A stretch of DNA of 47,598 bases, from positions 1 to 47,598 of the forward strand of contig JAGIAK010000008.1 in the NCBI GenBank assembly GCA_017744855.1, in the 5' to 3' direction. Below the pieces are notes generated by a model. The model did no database searches. It saw only the letters and a list, made by a program, of their open reading frames with translations, and was not told the origin of the DNA. A program made the translations under genes and the position numbers. Positions 8,062 to 16,571 of this stretch are shown piece after piece. Within the stretch, counting starts at the first letter, position 1, and each line of letters begins with the position of its first letter. The stretch comes from Microbacterium sp. (GTDB taxonomy: Bacteria; Actinomycetota; Actinomycetes; Actinomycetales; Microbacteriaceae).

Positions 8062-8919
8062 ATGAAGCGACTCGGTTTCGCCGGCCGGACGACCGTGATC
8101 ACGGGCGCCGCGAGCGGCATGGGCGCGGACATCGCGCGACAGCTCGCCGCCAAGGGCGCGCACCTCGCGCTCGTCGACCACAACGCCGACGCCCTCGCCG
8201 CGATCGTCGCCGAGATCGCATCCGTCGGTGTGCCGACGGATGCCGTGACCGCGCACGTCGTCGACCTCCGCGACGACGAGGCCGTGCTCGCGGCAGTGAC
8301 CGAGATCACGGCAGCGCACCCCCGCGTCAACGCGCTGATCACCTGCGCGGGGTCGTCGATGCTCGGCACCATCGACCAGCTCACCATGGAGGAGATGCGC
8401 TGGCTCGTCGACGTCAACCTCTGGGGCACGGTGTCGATCACGAAGGCGCTGCTCCCCGCGCTCCGCGCCGAGCCCCAGGCCCACATCACGCATCTGGCGA
8501 GCGTGTACGCCCTCGCCGCCCCGGCCGGACGCATCCCGTACTCGCTGAGCAAGTTCGCCGTGCGCGGGTTCTCCGAGGCGCTGCGGCACGAGCTCGAGGG
8601 CACCTCGGTGACCGTCGGCGCCGTGTACCCGGCCGGCGTGCGCACGGGCATCATCCTGCACGGACGCTACGCCGCCGCGATCGACCCGGCCGTCGCCCAG
8701 CGCGCGGCGACGGCCCAGGCCGCGATGTACCACACCGAGCCCGCGGATGCCGCGGCGCGCATCGTGCGGGCGACGGAGCTGCGCCGTCCGCGCGTGATGG
8801 TGGGCCGCGAGGCCCGACTCATCGACGTGCTCACCCGCCTCGCCCCCACCTCGTACTGGCGCGCGATGCGTCGGCCGCTACGCGAGGCGATCGACACGAC
8901 GACCCCGATCGGCCGCTAG
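8062..8919 (+). CDS. Short-chain dehydrogenase/reductase (SDR)
   Basis: 285 residues. The cofactor motif TGAASGMG is at residues 14-21, an acidic D after the second beta strand (LVDHN) favours NAD over NADP, CAG replaces the usual NAG motif, and the catalytic YSLSK has Tyr160 and Lys164. Extra C-terminal helices make it slightly longer than classical 250-residue SDRs. GAGGAGG at 8051-8057 fixes the ATG. It stands alone, divergent from the coiled-coil gene. Substrate unknown; an alcohol or keto group on a small lipid or sugar is typical. Confidence 0.9.
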   Translation: MKRLGFAGRTTVITGAASGMGADIARQLAAKGAHLALVDHNADALAAIVAEIASVGVPTDAVTAHVVDLRDDEAVLAAVTEITAAHPRVNALITCAGSSMLGTIDQLTMEEMRWLVDVNLWGTVSITKALLPALRAEPQAHITHLASVYALAAPAGRIPYSLSKFAVRGFSEALRHELEGTSVTVGAVYPAGVRTGIILHGRYAAAIDPAVAQRAATAQAAMYHTEPADAAARIVRATELRRPRVMVGREARLIDVLTRLAPTSYWRAMRRPLREAIDTTTPIGR

Positions 8920-8957
8920 CCCGCGACCCTCGCGCTCGTCCCTGGAGACGGCTCGCG

Positions 8958-9821
8958 TCAGCGCACGGCGCCGACCCAGATGCCAGACGCCCACGCCTGC
9001 TGATCGGCGTTGCAGCCGACCGATCCAGGGAACCCGCGCACCACGGCCATGCAGTTGGCGAGGAACTCGGGGTTGCCGCCGAACAGCGACTGGTACGCGT
9101 CGGCCGAGGTGAGCGCGCCCCACACCTGGAACTGGTAGATGTGCGCGAGCTCGTGCGCCATCGCCCAGTTCAGCCGATCGGCGCTCCATCCGGCGATGTC
9201 CGCTCGGTACTTGATGTAGCCGTTGCTGTTCGCGCACGCTGGCGCATTGCCGCCAGCGCACGACGCCGATTCGTAGAGCCCGACGCCGCCGCCCCCGACG
9301 CGGTCGAGCGCCGCCCGCACCCGTGCGTAGCCGTCTGGCCCGCTCGACGACCAGGCGGGCCCACGTGGTCCGGAGAACTGCGCGGCCTGCCAGGCGGCGA
9401 CGTCGCCGGTGATCTTCGCGGTGAGCGCGTGAACGGTGGCCGTGGCGTTGACGACCACGGCGGGGTCACGGCGCTCGGCCAGCACCGCCTGCTGCGCCGA
9501 CACCGCGGCCGCCCTGTCGGCCGACGTGTCGACCTTGCCCTCTGCCCCGCTCAGCGCCGCGGCGAGCGCCCCCACCTCGTCGACGAACGCCGGTCGCACC
9601 GCGAGCACGGCTGACCGCTCGTCGGTCTCCTTCTGCGCGGCCTCGATCGTGCCGTGCAGGTGGCTTTCGCGGCCCTGGGCGGTGTCGAGGGAGGTGGTGA
9701 GCGTGCGCAGCTCCGAGAGGGCGCTCGCCCGCTCGGAGTCGACCGCCTCCGCACGGTCGACGACGCCCGCGGCGAGCAGCGCCCCGAGGACCGCCGCGAC
9801 GGCGAGCGACCGCCGCATCAC
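8958..9821 (-). CDS. Secreted coiled-coil protein with HELAH metallopeptidase-like motif
   Basis: 287 residues. A signal peptide (MMRRS, hydrophobic core, AEA cleavage near residue 26) is followed by about 110 residues of Ala/Glu-rich coiled coil, then a C-terminal domain with AHELAHIYQ: His223, Glu224, His227, and a possible third ligand Glu252 in GNPEFLAN. Four to five cysteines in the exported part suggest disulfides. The motif fits a zinc-binding site of a secreted peptidase or cell-wall enzyme, but I cannot name a family. GTG at 9821 overlaps the previous stop by 4 nt; an ATG at 9818 is equally possible. Translationally coupled to the small coiled-coil gene upstream. Confidence 0.75.
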   Translation of the reverse strand: MMRRSLAVAAVLGALLAAGVVDRAEAVDSERASALSELRTLTTSLDTAQGRESHLHGTIEAAQKETDERSAVLAVRPAFVDEVGALAAALSGAEGKVDTSADRAAAVSAQQAVLAERRDPAVVVNATATVHALTAKITGDVAAWQAAQFSGPRGPAWSSSGPDGYARVRAALDRVGGGGVGLYESASCAGGNAPACANSNGYIKYRADIAGWSADRLNWAMAHELAHIYQFQVWGALTSADAYQSLFGGNPEFLANCMAVVRGFPGSVGCNADQQAWASGIWVGAVR

Positions 9822-10063
9822 GGCAGCAGCCCGGTGGTGTCGGCGAGCTGCTTCTCCTGCTCGTCGATCGTGGTGCGCAGCCCGGTGAGCGTCTCGGCGA
9901 GGCGGAGGTTCGCCTGCTTCTGCTCGTCGAGGAGCTGCTGCGCCTGTTCGACCGCCGCTCTGGCGGCGTCGCGCGCCTGCACGCGCTGCTGATCGGCGGA
10001 CACCACGAGCACCGCGCCGCCGATCAGCAGCAGGCCTCCGACCACCACAGCGACAGCCCGCAT
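9818..10063 (-). CDS. Small membrane-anchored coiled-coil protein
   Basis: 81 residues: one N-terminal transmembrane segment (about residues 4-23, VAVVVGGLLLIGGAVLVV) followed by a continuous coiled coil rich in Gln, Glu and Ala to the end. Its stop overlaps the start of the secreted HELAH protein, so the two are made together and probably act together at the cell surface; the exported half of the partner is also coiled coil, which suggests direct pairing. ATG at 10063 is preceded by GAG-rich sequence rather than a strong ribosome binding site. Confidence 0.75.
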   Translation of the reverse strand: MRAVAVVVGGLLLIGGAVLVVSADQQRVQARDAARAAVEQAQQLLDEQKQANLRLAETLTGLRTTIDEQEKQLADTTGLLP

Positions 10064-10139
10064 CTCGCTACATCGCTCCCCAGTACACGCGTGTCCAGAC
10101 GTTCCGTAGCCCAAATATAGCCACGGCTGGACACCGTCA

Positions 10140-12374
10140 CTAGTCGGCGATGCCGGGCGCGGCGCTGCGGAACCTGCGCAGCCGGAGGCTGTTGAGCACC
10201 ACGAACACACTGGAGAACGCCATGGCGGCTCCGGCGAGCATCGGGTTGAGAAGGCCGAGAGCTGCAAGGGGGATCGCCGCGACGTTGTACGCCAGCGCCC
10301 AGAACAGGTTGCCGCGGATGGTTCCCAGCGTGCGGCGCGCGAGCCGGATCGCGTCCACCGCGCCCCACAGGTCGCCCCGCACGAGGGTCAGGTCGGACGC
10401 TTCGATGGCGGCATCCGTTCCCGTGCCCATGGCGATGCCGAGGTCGGACTGCGCGAGCGCCGCAGCGTCGTTGACGCCGTCGCCGACCATCGCGACCACG
10501 GCGCCCTGCTGCTGCAGCGCGGTGATCTCGGCCACCTTGCCCTCTGGCAGCACACCGGCGCGCACCCGGTCGATGCCGACGGCCTGGGCTACCTGCGCCG
10601 CGGCCGTCTCGTTGTCGCCGGTGAGGAGCACCGGCGTGAGGCCGAGTCCGCGGAGCGCGGCGATGGCGTCGGCGCTGGTGGGCTTGATGCGGTCATCGAC
10701 CACGAGCACACCCCGCACCCTGCCGTCCCAGGCGACGGCGACGGCGGTGCGCGCCTCGTCCTCGGCCCTGGCGAAGGCCGTTGCGAGATCGTCGTCCAGC
10801 CGCAGCGACCAGTCGGCGAGCAGCGACGGCCGGCCGGCGATCACCGCGTGCGACTCCACGACGCCGGAGACGCCGCGACCCTGCACGTTCTGGAAGCCGC
10901 TGACCTCGGGGAGCTCCCCGATGCGCTCGGTCGCGCCGCGCACGACGGCCTGCGCGATGGGATGCTCGGACGCGTCCTCCAGGGCGGCGGCCAGCCGCAG
11001 CACCTCGAGTTCGTCCTCGCCCTCCGCGGGGATGATGTCGACGAGCGTCATCCGCCCCGACGTCACCGTGCCGGTCTTGTCGAGCACGATCGTATCGACG
11101 CGGCGGGTGGACTCCAGCACCTCCGGGCCCTTGATGAGCACACCCAGCTGGGCGCCGCGGCCGGTGCCGACGAGCAGCGCCATGGGCGTGGCGAGTCCGA
11201 GGGCGCAGGGGCAGGCGATGATGAGCACGGCGACGGCCGCGGTCAAGGCGGCGGCAGCCCCTCCCCCGGCGAGCAGCCAGACCACGAGCGTGACCAGAGC
11301 GATGCCGAAGACGATCGGCACGAACACCGACGACAAGCGGTCGGCGAGGCGCTGCGCCTCGGCCTTGCCCGACTGCGCCTCCTCGACGAGCTTCGCCATG
11401 CGGGCGAGCTGCGTGTCCGCGCCCACCCTCGTGGCCCTGAGGAGCAGACGTCCGCCGACGTTGACCGTCGCGCCGGTGACGGCGTCGCCGGCGCCGACCT
11501 CGACGGGCACGGACTCGCCGGTCAGCATCGACGCGTCCACGGCCGACGAGCCGTCGAGCACCACGCCGTCTGCGGCGATCTTCTCCCCCGGTCGCACGAC
11601 GAACGTGTCGCCGACGAGCAGCCGCTGCAACGGCATCCGCTCCTCGACGCCGTTGCGCACGATCGCGACGTCCTTCGCGCCGAGCTCGCCGAGGGCCCTG
11701 AGGGCGGCACCGGCGCGGCGCTTCGAGCGCTGCTCCAGGAACCGCCCGAGTAGGAGGAACAGCGTCACTCCCGCCGCGACCTCGAGGTAGATGCTGCCGA
11801 GGCCGTCACCGCGCTCGATGGTGAGGCGGAACGGGTGCGTCATGCCCCACATCCCCGCCGTGCCGAAGAACAGCGCATACAGCGACCAGAGGAACGCGGC
11901 GGAGACGCCGACCGAGATCAGCGTGTCCATGGTCACCGCACGATGCCTGGCGTTGAGCCACGCCGCGCGGTGGAAAGGCCAGGCGGCCCAGAGGACCACC
12001 GGCGTGGCGAGCACGAGCGACGCCCACTGCCATCCGGGGAACTGCAGCGGCTCGACCATCGACAGCGCGATCACCGGCACGGCCAGGATCGCGGCGACGA
12101 CGAGCCGCAGGCGCAGCAGCCGGTACGCGGGATCGATCTCGAGCGGCTCCTCTTCGCGAGGAAGAGCCGCGGAGTATCCGGTGCGCACGACCTCGGAGAT
12201 GAGATCGTCGACGTCGACGCCGGGGGCGGCCTCGACGTGCGCCTTCTCGGTGGCGTAGTTGACGGATGCCGAGACTCCCTCGATCCGGTTGAGCCGCTTC
12301 TCGATGCGCGAGGCGCAGGAGGCGCAGGTCATCCCGCCGATCTCGAGGTCGAAGGCGACCGCTGTGCCCGACAC
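10140..12374 (-). CDS. copA: Copper-exporting P-type ATPase (P1B-1)
   Basis: 744 residues, eight predicted membrane segments. One N-terminal metal-binding domain has GMTCASC (C17, C20). Then come the actuator TGES, the transport motif CPC at 388-390, phosphorylated D432 in DKTGT, SEHP, and GDGVND. The last membrane pair has YN and [14 protein letters not shown], the pattern of Cu(I)-specific CopA. It exports Cu(I) at the expense of ATP. The GTG start lies 8 nt after the copZ stop, so both are one operon read from the CsoR-type operator. Full length and intact. Confidence 0.97.
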   Translation of the reverse strand: MSGTAVAFDLEIGGMTCASCASRIEKRLNRIEGVSASVNYATEKAHVEAAPGVDVDDLISEVVRTGYSAALPREEEPLEIDPAYRLLRLRLVVAAILAVPVIALSMVEPLQFPGWQWASLVLATPVVLWAAWPFHRAAWLNARHRAVTMDTLISVGVSAAFLWSLYALFFGTAGMWGMTHPFRLTIERGDGLGSIYLEVAAGVTLFLLLGRFLEQRSKRRAGAALRALGELGAKDVAIVRNGVEERMPLQRLLVGDTFVVRPGEKIAADGVVLDGSSAVDASMLTGESVPVEVGAGDAVTGATVNVGGRLLLRATRVGADTQLARMAKLVEEAQSGKAEAQRLADRLSSVFVPIVFGIALVTLVVWLLAGGGAAAALTAAVAVLIIACPCALGLATPMALLVGTGRGAQLGVLIKGPEVLESTRRVDTIVLDKTGTVTSGRMTLVDIIPAEGEDELEVLRLAAALEDASEHPIAQAVVRGATERIGELPEVSGFQNVQGRGVSGVVESHAVIAGRPSLLADWSLRLDDDLATAFARAEDEARTAVAVAWDGRVRGVLVVDDRIKPTSADAIAALRGLGLTPVLLTGDNETAAAQVAQAVGIDRVRAGVLPEGKVAEITALQQQGAVVAMVGDGVNDAAALAQSDLGIAMGTGTDAAIEASDLTLVRGDLWGAVDAIRLARRTLGTIRGNLFWALAYNVAAIPLAALGLLNPMLAGAAMAFSSVFVVLNSLRLRRFRSAAPGIAD

Positions 12375-12382
12375 GGCCGGCC

Positions 12383-12592
12383 TCAGGCGCGCGCGGCGCT
12401 GTAGCCCGCCTCGTCGACGGCGGCCAGCACGGCGGCGTCGTCGAGGGCGGCATCGGAAGTGACGACGAGGCTGCCGTCGGCGGCCGACACCTGGATGCCG
12501 GTCACCCCGTCGAGCTTCGCGACCTCGCTGCGCACGGAGCCCTCGCAGTGCCCGCAGGTCATCCCGGTGACGGCGTAGGTGGTGGTGGTCAT
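12383..12592 (-). CDS. copZ: Copper chaperone (heavy-metal-associated domain)
   Basis: 69 residues forming a single ferredoxin-like HMA domain with GMTCGHC (C13, C16 region). It carries Cu(I) in the cytosol to the CopA pump encoded directly downstream. It is first in the operon and lies just behind the CsoR-type operator, so it should be induced by copper. The ATG is the only reasonable start. Confidence 0.95.
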   Translation of the reverse strand: MTTTTYAVTGMTCGHCEGSVRSEVAKLDGVTGIQVSAADGSLVVTSDAALDDAAVLAAVDEAGYSAARA

Positions 12593-12631
12593 GATCCCTG
12601 CTTCCTTCTCGACGGCGGCCCGTGGGCCGGA

Positions 12632-12648
12632 ATACCCCCTAGGGGTAT
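12632..12648 (-). promoter_or_regulatory. CsoR-type copper operator
   Basis: ATACCCC-CTA-GGGGTAT: two 7-nt inverted arms, the well-known CsoR/RicR-type signature, 40 nt upstream of copZ. A further ATACCCC half site is at 12665-12671. The cognate csoR gene is not in the window. Confidence 0.85.
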
Positions 12649-12704
12649 CTGTTCGGTGACAACGATACCCCTCCCCGGTCTATTCCCCAAGCCCGTGAGG
12701 AACC

Positions 12705-13364
12705 TCAGATCGAGTAGGTGCCGGCGGTCAGACGCCGCTTCGCGATCTCCTGACCGCCGGCGAGATGCACCGGGATCACGCGGCGCAGCGTCTCCGTGTC
12801 CCTCGCCTCGAGCGCTTCGAGGATGACACGGTGCTCCTCCGCCATCGCCGGCAGGTCGTCATGCTGTCCGAACAGCCAGCGCAGCCGTGTGACGAAGACG
12901 CCGATCAGCTCCGTGAGCATCTCGTTGCCTGCGAGTTCGGCGACGATCTCGTGGAACTCGGCCGCCGCGGTTCGTGCCGCGTCGTGGTCTCCGGCCTCGG
13001 CGGCGGCGACTTCGCGCTCGTAGGCACCGCGCACCCGTGCGAGACCGCGCTCGTCGTGTCGCTCCGCCGCGAAGACGAAGATGAGTGTCTCGATGGCCTC
13101 GCGCACCTCGCCGAAGTCGTGGATGTCACGGAGCGTGAACTCGCGCACGGTCGCCCAGGTGCGCGGGCGGGAGACGACGATGCCTTCCCCGACGAGGGCC
13201 CTGATGGCCTCGCGCACCGGCAGCCGCGAGACGTTCAGCTCCGCCGCGATGTCACGCTCGACGAGACGCGATCCCGGCGCCCGCCGCCCGAGGACGATGT
13301 CGTCGCGAAGGATGCGCGTCACCCTCGCCGACTCGAGTTCGCCGGTAGCCATCGCCCCCGTCAT
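12705..13364 (-). CDS. GntR-family (FCD/FadR-type) transcriptional regulator
   Basis: 219 residues. The winged helix (RLVERDIAAELNVSRLPVRE, then AIRALVGEGIVV) is followed by the all-helical FCD effector domain, where Asp/His residues (FHEIVA, HRVILEAL, HLAGG) may form the metal-carboxylate pocket typical of the group. ATG at 13364 is taken; ATG at 13352 is an alternative, and neither has a strong ribosome binding site. An FCD-type operator lies 39 nt upstream, so it probably represses itself. None of the neighbours is an obvious carboxylic-acid pathway gene, so the target is unclear. Confidence 0.92.
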   Translation of the reverse strand: MTGAMATGELESARVTRILRDDIVLGRRAPGSRLVERDIAAELNVSRLPVREAIRALVGEGIVVSRPRTWATVREFTLRDIHDFGEVREAIETLIFVFAAERHDERGLARVRGAYEREVAAAEAGDHDAARTAAAEFHEIVAELAGNEMLTELIGVFVTRLRWLFGQHDDLPAMAEEHRVILEALEARDTETLRRVIPVHLAGGQEIAKRRLTAGTYSI

Positions 13365-13402
13365 GCCAGGATTCTCTCACTCGGCGAGAGAAATTCCCAA
13401 CT

Positions 13403-13414
13403 TTGGTATCCCAA
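13403..13414 (-). promoter_or_regulatory. FCD-type GntR operator
   Basis: TTGG-TATC-CCAA, close to the TTGGTATACCAA form known for FCD regulators, in the 71-bp gap in front of the gntR gene. A second inverted repeat, TTCTCTC (13372-13378) / GAGAGAA (13386-13392), lies between it and the start codon. Confidence 0.6.
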
Positions 13415-13435
13415 GATACGGGCGGCGGCCCCCGG

Positions 13436-14278
13436 TCAGATCTGCAGAGGCCTGAGATCCATGTCGAGCGAGCGGAAGAAGGCGATCCGGTTCGGGATCT
13501 GAGATCGGATGAACGGTGCGTACCGAGGGTCGACGGCGTTCAACCGGTCCTGGTGGAACCGCACCGCGATCCACGCGTTCAGACTCTCCCCGAAGTCTTC
13601 CGAGTCGGGGTGCTCGGCGGCGTACCCGGAGATGAATCCGCCCAAGGGGCCTCCGGCCCTCCGATCGGCGTCGACCGCCGCTCTCCATCGGGCGAGGGCA
13701 GCGGAATCCTTGCGCATCTCGTTGTTGTAGGTGTGCGCCGCCTCGTGCACGAACATGTTCGGGTAGTTGGCCAGGGGGTACTTCGCCCCGGTGAAGATGT
13801 TGATGTTGCCGCCACCACCCGTGATGTTGTGCTCACCGGGGATCACATTGATGGTCTTCACCAGTCGACGGAGTTCGCGCGGAATGAGGCTCAGCGTGTC
13901 GGCGTACAGGTACGCGCGGTCCACCACCTCCTGAGGGGCCCCCATCGACACCGGCACGAGGATCTCGGTGGAGTCCAGTGCCTGCCAGTCCACGAGGAAC
14001 ACGTGGAACGACGTCGTCCATCTGTTTCCCGACACCAGCGGATTGGCGATGGTGCGGGTCTCGGGCTGCACACGCCGCTTCACGGCGACGTAGTGATGCC
14101 GCGCGTCGCCGGACCGGATCATTCCGAACGTCTGCGTCGCACTGCGCGGCGGGTTCATGGGCGAGACCTCAAGCGGCACCGCCTGCGCCGCCGAAGACAG
14201 AAGCCCACCCGCCATGCCGCCGAGCACGACCCCCGCACCCACCCTGAGTGCGTCGCGCCTGCTGATTCCGTTGGTCAT
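13436..14278 (-). CDS. Tat-exported protein with HEAAH metallopeptidase-like motif
   Basis: 280 residues. The N terminus SRRDALRVGAG is a twin-arginine signal and the AQA cleavage site is near residue 33. The mature part has FVHEAAHTYNN with His178, Glu179 and His182, and a Glu231 in EDFGESLNAWI some 49 residues on, compatible with a gluzincin zinc site. This arrangement resembles lethal-factor-like metalloprotease folds, but that is a weak impression. Tat export fits a cofactor-loaded or prefolded enzyme. Monocistronic, with a 221-bp upstream gap. Function unknown. Confidence 0.75.
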   Translation of the reverse strand: MTNGISRRDALRVGAGVVLGGMAGGLLSSAAQAVPLEVSPMNPPRSATQTFGMIRSGDARHHYVAVKRRVQPETRTIANPLVSGNRWTTSFHVFLVDWQALDSTEILVPVSMGAPQEVVDRAYLYADTLSLIPRELRRLVKTINVIPGEHNITGGGGNINIFTGAKYPLANYPNMFVHEAAHTYNNEMRKDSAALARWRAAVDADRRAGGPLGGFISGYAAEHPDSEDFGESLNAWIAVRFHQDRLNAVDPRYAPFIRSQIPNRIAFFRSLDMDLRPLQI

Positions 14279-14450
14279 GCGGGTCCTCTCTCCCCGTGCT
14301 CGCGGGCGGAGAAGATCTCGACAGAACTGTGCTCCGTGCCCGGCCCGTCGAGCCGCGCTCCCACTATCGCAGCGGCACAGCGCATCCTCCCGCTCGGCGG
14401 ACGAACTGGCAGGGCGGCCGCCTCATCCGGCAGCGGAAGCGATCAGGAGG

Positions 14451-14480
14451 GGCGGACGCTGCAGCGCCCGCCCCCCCCCC
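14451..14480. other. Imperfect hairpin and C10 tract in the 221-bp gap 14279-14499
   Basis: GGCGGACGCTG (14451-14461) and CAGCGCCCGCC (14462-14472) are inverted with one mismatch, and run into ten consecutive C at 14471-14480. It sits just beyond the 3' end of the 14500-15141 gene and might end its transcript, but there is no U tract. The rest of the gap holds only the upstream region of the Tat-exported protein. Confidence 0.4.
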
Positions 14481-14499
14481 TTCCCGTCAGGGGCGCCGA

Positions 14500-15141
14500 T
14501 CAGGGCAGGCGGTTCGCGATCGCGAGGTTCGCGCGCAGCTCGTCGGCGTTCTGGCGCACGACGTAGGCCGGGCGGTCGCGCTCGACGCGCCAGGACTCGC
14601 TGAGCGGGCCGATGTTCACGGTGTCGAACCCGGCGCGATCATAGAAGCGCGTGACGAACTCGACGGCCTCGGCATCGTCGCCCGCGGTCGCCAGCGCGCG
14701 ACGGTCGGGGGTGCCGGCCGGCGTCCCCGTGGTGGTGATGTCCCCGGAGCCGATGTGGTTGAACGCCTTGACCACCTTCGACGTCGGCAGATGCTGCTGG
14801 AGGAGCTCGGACGTCGTCGTCTCCCCGCGGTCGAGGGCGTCGATGTGCCCGTCGCGCTCGAAGTAGTAGTTGTTGGTGTCGAGCACGATCTTGCCGGCGA
14901 GCGGCTCGACCGGAACCTGATCGATGGCACGCAGCGGCACGGTCACGACCACCACGTCACCGGCGGCTCCCGCCTCCTCGGCGGTGGCGGCGGTGGCGTG
15001 CGGTCCGAGGTCAGCGATGAGGTCGGCGAGAGTCTCCGGGCCCCGGGAGTTCGCGATCACGACCTCGTAGCCCTGCGCGATCGCGGCGCGCGCGATCTGC
15101 GATCCGATGTGTCCTGCACCGATGATTCCGAGAGTTGTCAT
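14500..15141 (-). CDS. NADPH-dependent F420 reductase-like oxidoreductase
   Basis: 213 residues with an N-terminal Rossmann fold, GIIGAGHIGSQIARAA (residues 5-20) and NSRG after the second strand, which favours NADP. The layout (VVVVTVPL, then LDTNNYY, then VKAFNHIGS) is that of the F420-dependent NADP oxidoreductase family, which also includes members that do not use F420. It could transfer hydride between F420 and NADP or act as a general reductase. No F420 genes are in view. Start ATG at 15141 opens directly into the Rossmann motif. Confidence 0.85.
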   Translation of the reverse strand: MTTLGIIGAGHIGSQIARAAIAQGYEVVIANSRGPETLADLIADLGPHATAATAEEAGAAGDVVVVTVPLRAIDQVPVEPLAGKIVLDTNNYYFERDGHIDALDRGETTTSELLQQHLPTSKVVKAFNHIGSGDITTTGTPAGTPDRRALATAGDDAEAVEFVTRFYDRAGFDTVNIGPLSESWRVERDRPAYVVRQNADELRANLAIANRLP

Positions 15142-15191
15142 GATGGGCGCAACAGCTCCGGAGCACCCGGCTATTCCCCTGCACCGACATC

Positions 15192-16124
15192 TCAGAGATC
15201 GAGGAAGAAAGACTCCTCCGCACGGCGGTACCCGAGCTGCTCGTACAGGTCGACGGCACCGGTGTTGAACCCGAACACGTGCAGTCCGATCGAGTCGGCG
15301 CCGATGGCTCGCGCCTCACGCTCGGCGGCGTGCATGAGCTCCCGTCCGTAGCCCTGACGGCGATGCTCCTTCGCGACCTCGATGTCGAGCACGAACGCGT
15401 GCGGGCTGCCGTCGCGCAGTCGGGCTCCCACCCACAGAATGCCCACCTCCTCGCCGTCGACGGATGCCGTCAGCAGCGACTGCCCTGGGGTGTCGACGCC
15501 GTCCGGCAGCTCCGCCAGCATCTGACGGTGCGACTCCGCGACGGCCTCCTCCTCGGTGTACCGCCCCGAGGCGGCGAGGTCGAGGGCGAACTCGGCCTCG
15601 GAGTGCGCGGCGAAGGAGCGGTACCGCTCAGCGGACATCGCGCTCACCTCGATCCGCGGGTCGAGCTCGCGGGCCGGCAGCGGTTCGAGGATCATCTGGA
15701 TCGAGGCCAGGGTGAATCCGCGCCCCGCGATCAGGGCGTGCCCGATGCGGTCGTCCGGATGCAGCGCGATGCTGAGTCGCGACGCCTCCCGGTCGCGGGC
15801 TATGCGCACGATCTGGTCGTACAGCTCGCCAAGCGCCGTCGCGGACACCCCGTCGTCGAGATCGAGATCGACGATGAACACCTTGTCTCCGGCCGCACCC
15901 AGCCACACGGTGCCCCGCTCGCGGCCGTCGTGGCCGACGACGAGGATGAGCGAGGTCGGTGTCGCCGCCCCCTCGGGCAGCAGCTCGGTCAGGAACCGGT
16001 CGGCGTGCTCCTCGGCATCCGCGCCGATCCTCAGCCTCGACCGGTCGCTGCGGACGGCGATGCGGTCCCGCGCGGCAGACCGCCATGCGTCGAAGCGGTC
16101 GGCGGGCAGGGGCGCGAGCTGCAT
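15192..16124 (-). CDS. Tandem GNAT-type N-acetyltransferase
   Basis: 310 residues. The C-terminal half (about 155-310) is a complete GNAT domain: VLDIEVAKEHRRQGYGRELM carries the acetyl-CoA loop RRQGYG, and FNTGAVDLYEQLGY is motif B. The N-terminal half repeats the same layout (GTVWLG, VFIVDLDLD, GHALIAGRGF) but lacks the R/QxxGxG loop, so it is probably a non-catalytic duplicate. The cytosolic substrate is unknown. It lies 12 nt downstream of sufU on the same strand and could be co-transcribed with sufSU. Confidence 0.85.
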   Translation of the reverse strand: MQLAPLPADRFDAWRSAARDRIAVRSDRSRLRIGADAEEHADRFLTELLPEGAATPTSLILVVGHDGRERGTVWLGAAGDKVFIVDLDLDDGVSATALGELYDQIVRIARDREASRLSIALHPDDRIGHALIAGRGFTLASIQMILEPLPARELDPRIEVSAMSAERYRSFAAHSEAEFALDLAASGRYTEEEAVAESHRQMLAELPDGVDTPGQSLLTASVDGEEVGILWVGARLRDGSPHAFVLDIEVAKEHRRQGYGRELMHAAEREARAIGADSIGLHVFGFNTGAVDLYEQLGYRRAEESFFLDL

Positions 16125-16136
16125 GGTCGTGTGCGC

Positions 16137-16571
16137 TCAGCCCTTGGCGAGAGCGTCCTCCGCCGCGACCCAGGCGAGCATGGCGCACTTGACCCTGGCC
16201 ACGTACTTCGACACCCCGCCGAGAGCCGCGGCGTCACCGAGCAGCTCCTCGTCCGGCTCGATCTTGCCGCGCGAACGCATCGCCTCGCGGAAGGAGGCGA
16301 TACGTACCTCCAGTTCCGGCACGGTGAGCCCCTCGGCCAGTTCGGACAGCAGCGAGGCGGAGGCCTGCGAGATCGCGCAGCCGTGCCCCTCCCACGCGAT
16401 GGCCTCGATGGTGCCGTCGGCGGCGCGATGCACCTGCAGGGTGACCTCGTCGCCGCAGGTGGGGTTGAGCTGGTGCGACTGGGCGGTGATCTCCTCGCGC
16501 AGCCCGAAGCCGTGCGGGGTGCGCGAGTGGTCGAGGATCAGTTCTTGATACAGGTTCTGCAGGTCGCTCAT
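16137..16571 (-). CDS. sufU: SufU Fe-S assembly sulfur-acceptor protein
   Basis: 144 residues. Three conserved cysteines, C39 in NPTCGDE, C65 in GHGCAIS and C129 in VKCAML, with D41, are the zinc and sulfur-transfer residues of SufU, and an insertion between the second and third cysteines separates it from IscU. It accepts persulfide from SufS. Its ATG overlaps the sufS stop by 4 nt (ATGA), so the two are translationally coupled. sufB, sufC and sufD are not in the window. Confidence 0.95.
   Translation of the reverse strand: MSDLQNLYQELILDHSRTPHGFGLREEITAQSHQLNPTCGDEVTLQVHRAADGTIEAIAWEGHGCAISQASASLLSELAEGLTVPELEVRIASFREAMRSRGKIEPDEELLGDAAALGGVSKYVARVKCAMLAWVAAEDALAKG

Noticed and set aside
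7404-9614. 736-codon plus-strand open frame
   Set aside because: Arg-rich composition with no domain; it is the shadow of the coiled-coil gene, the SDR gene and the secreted HELAH gene.
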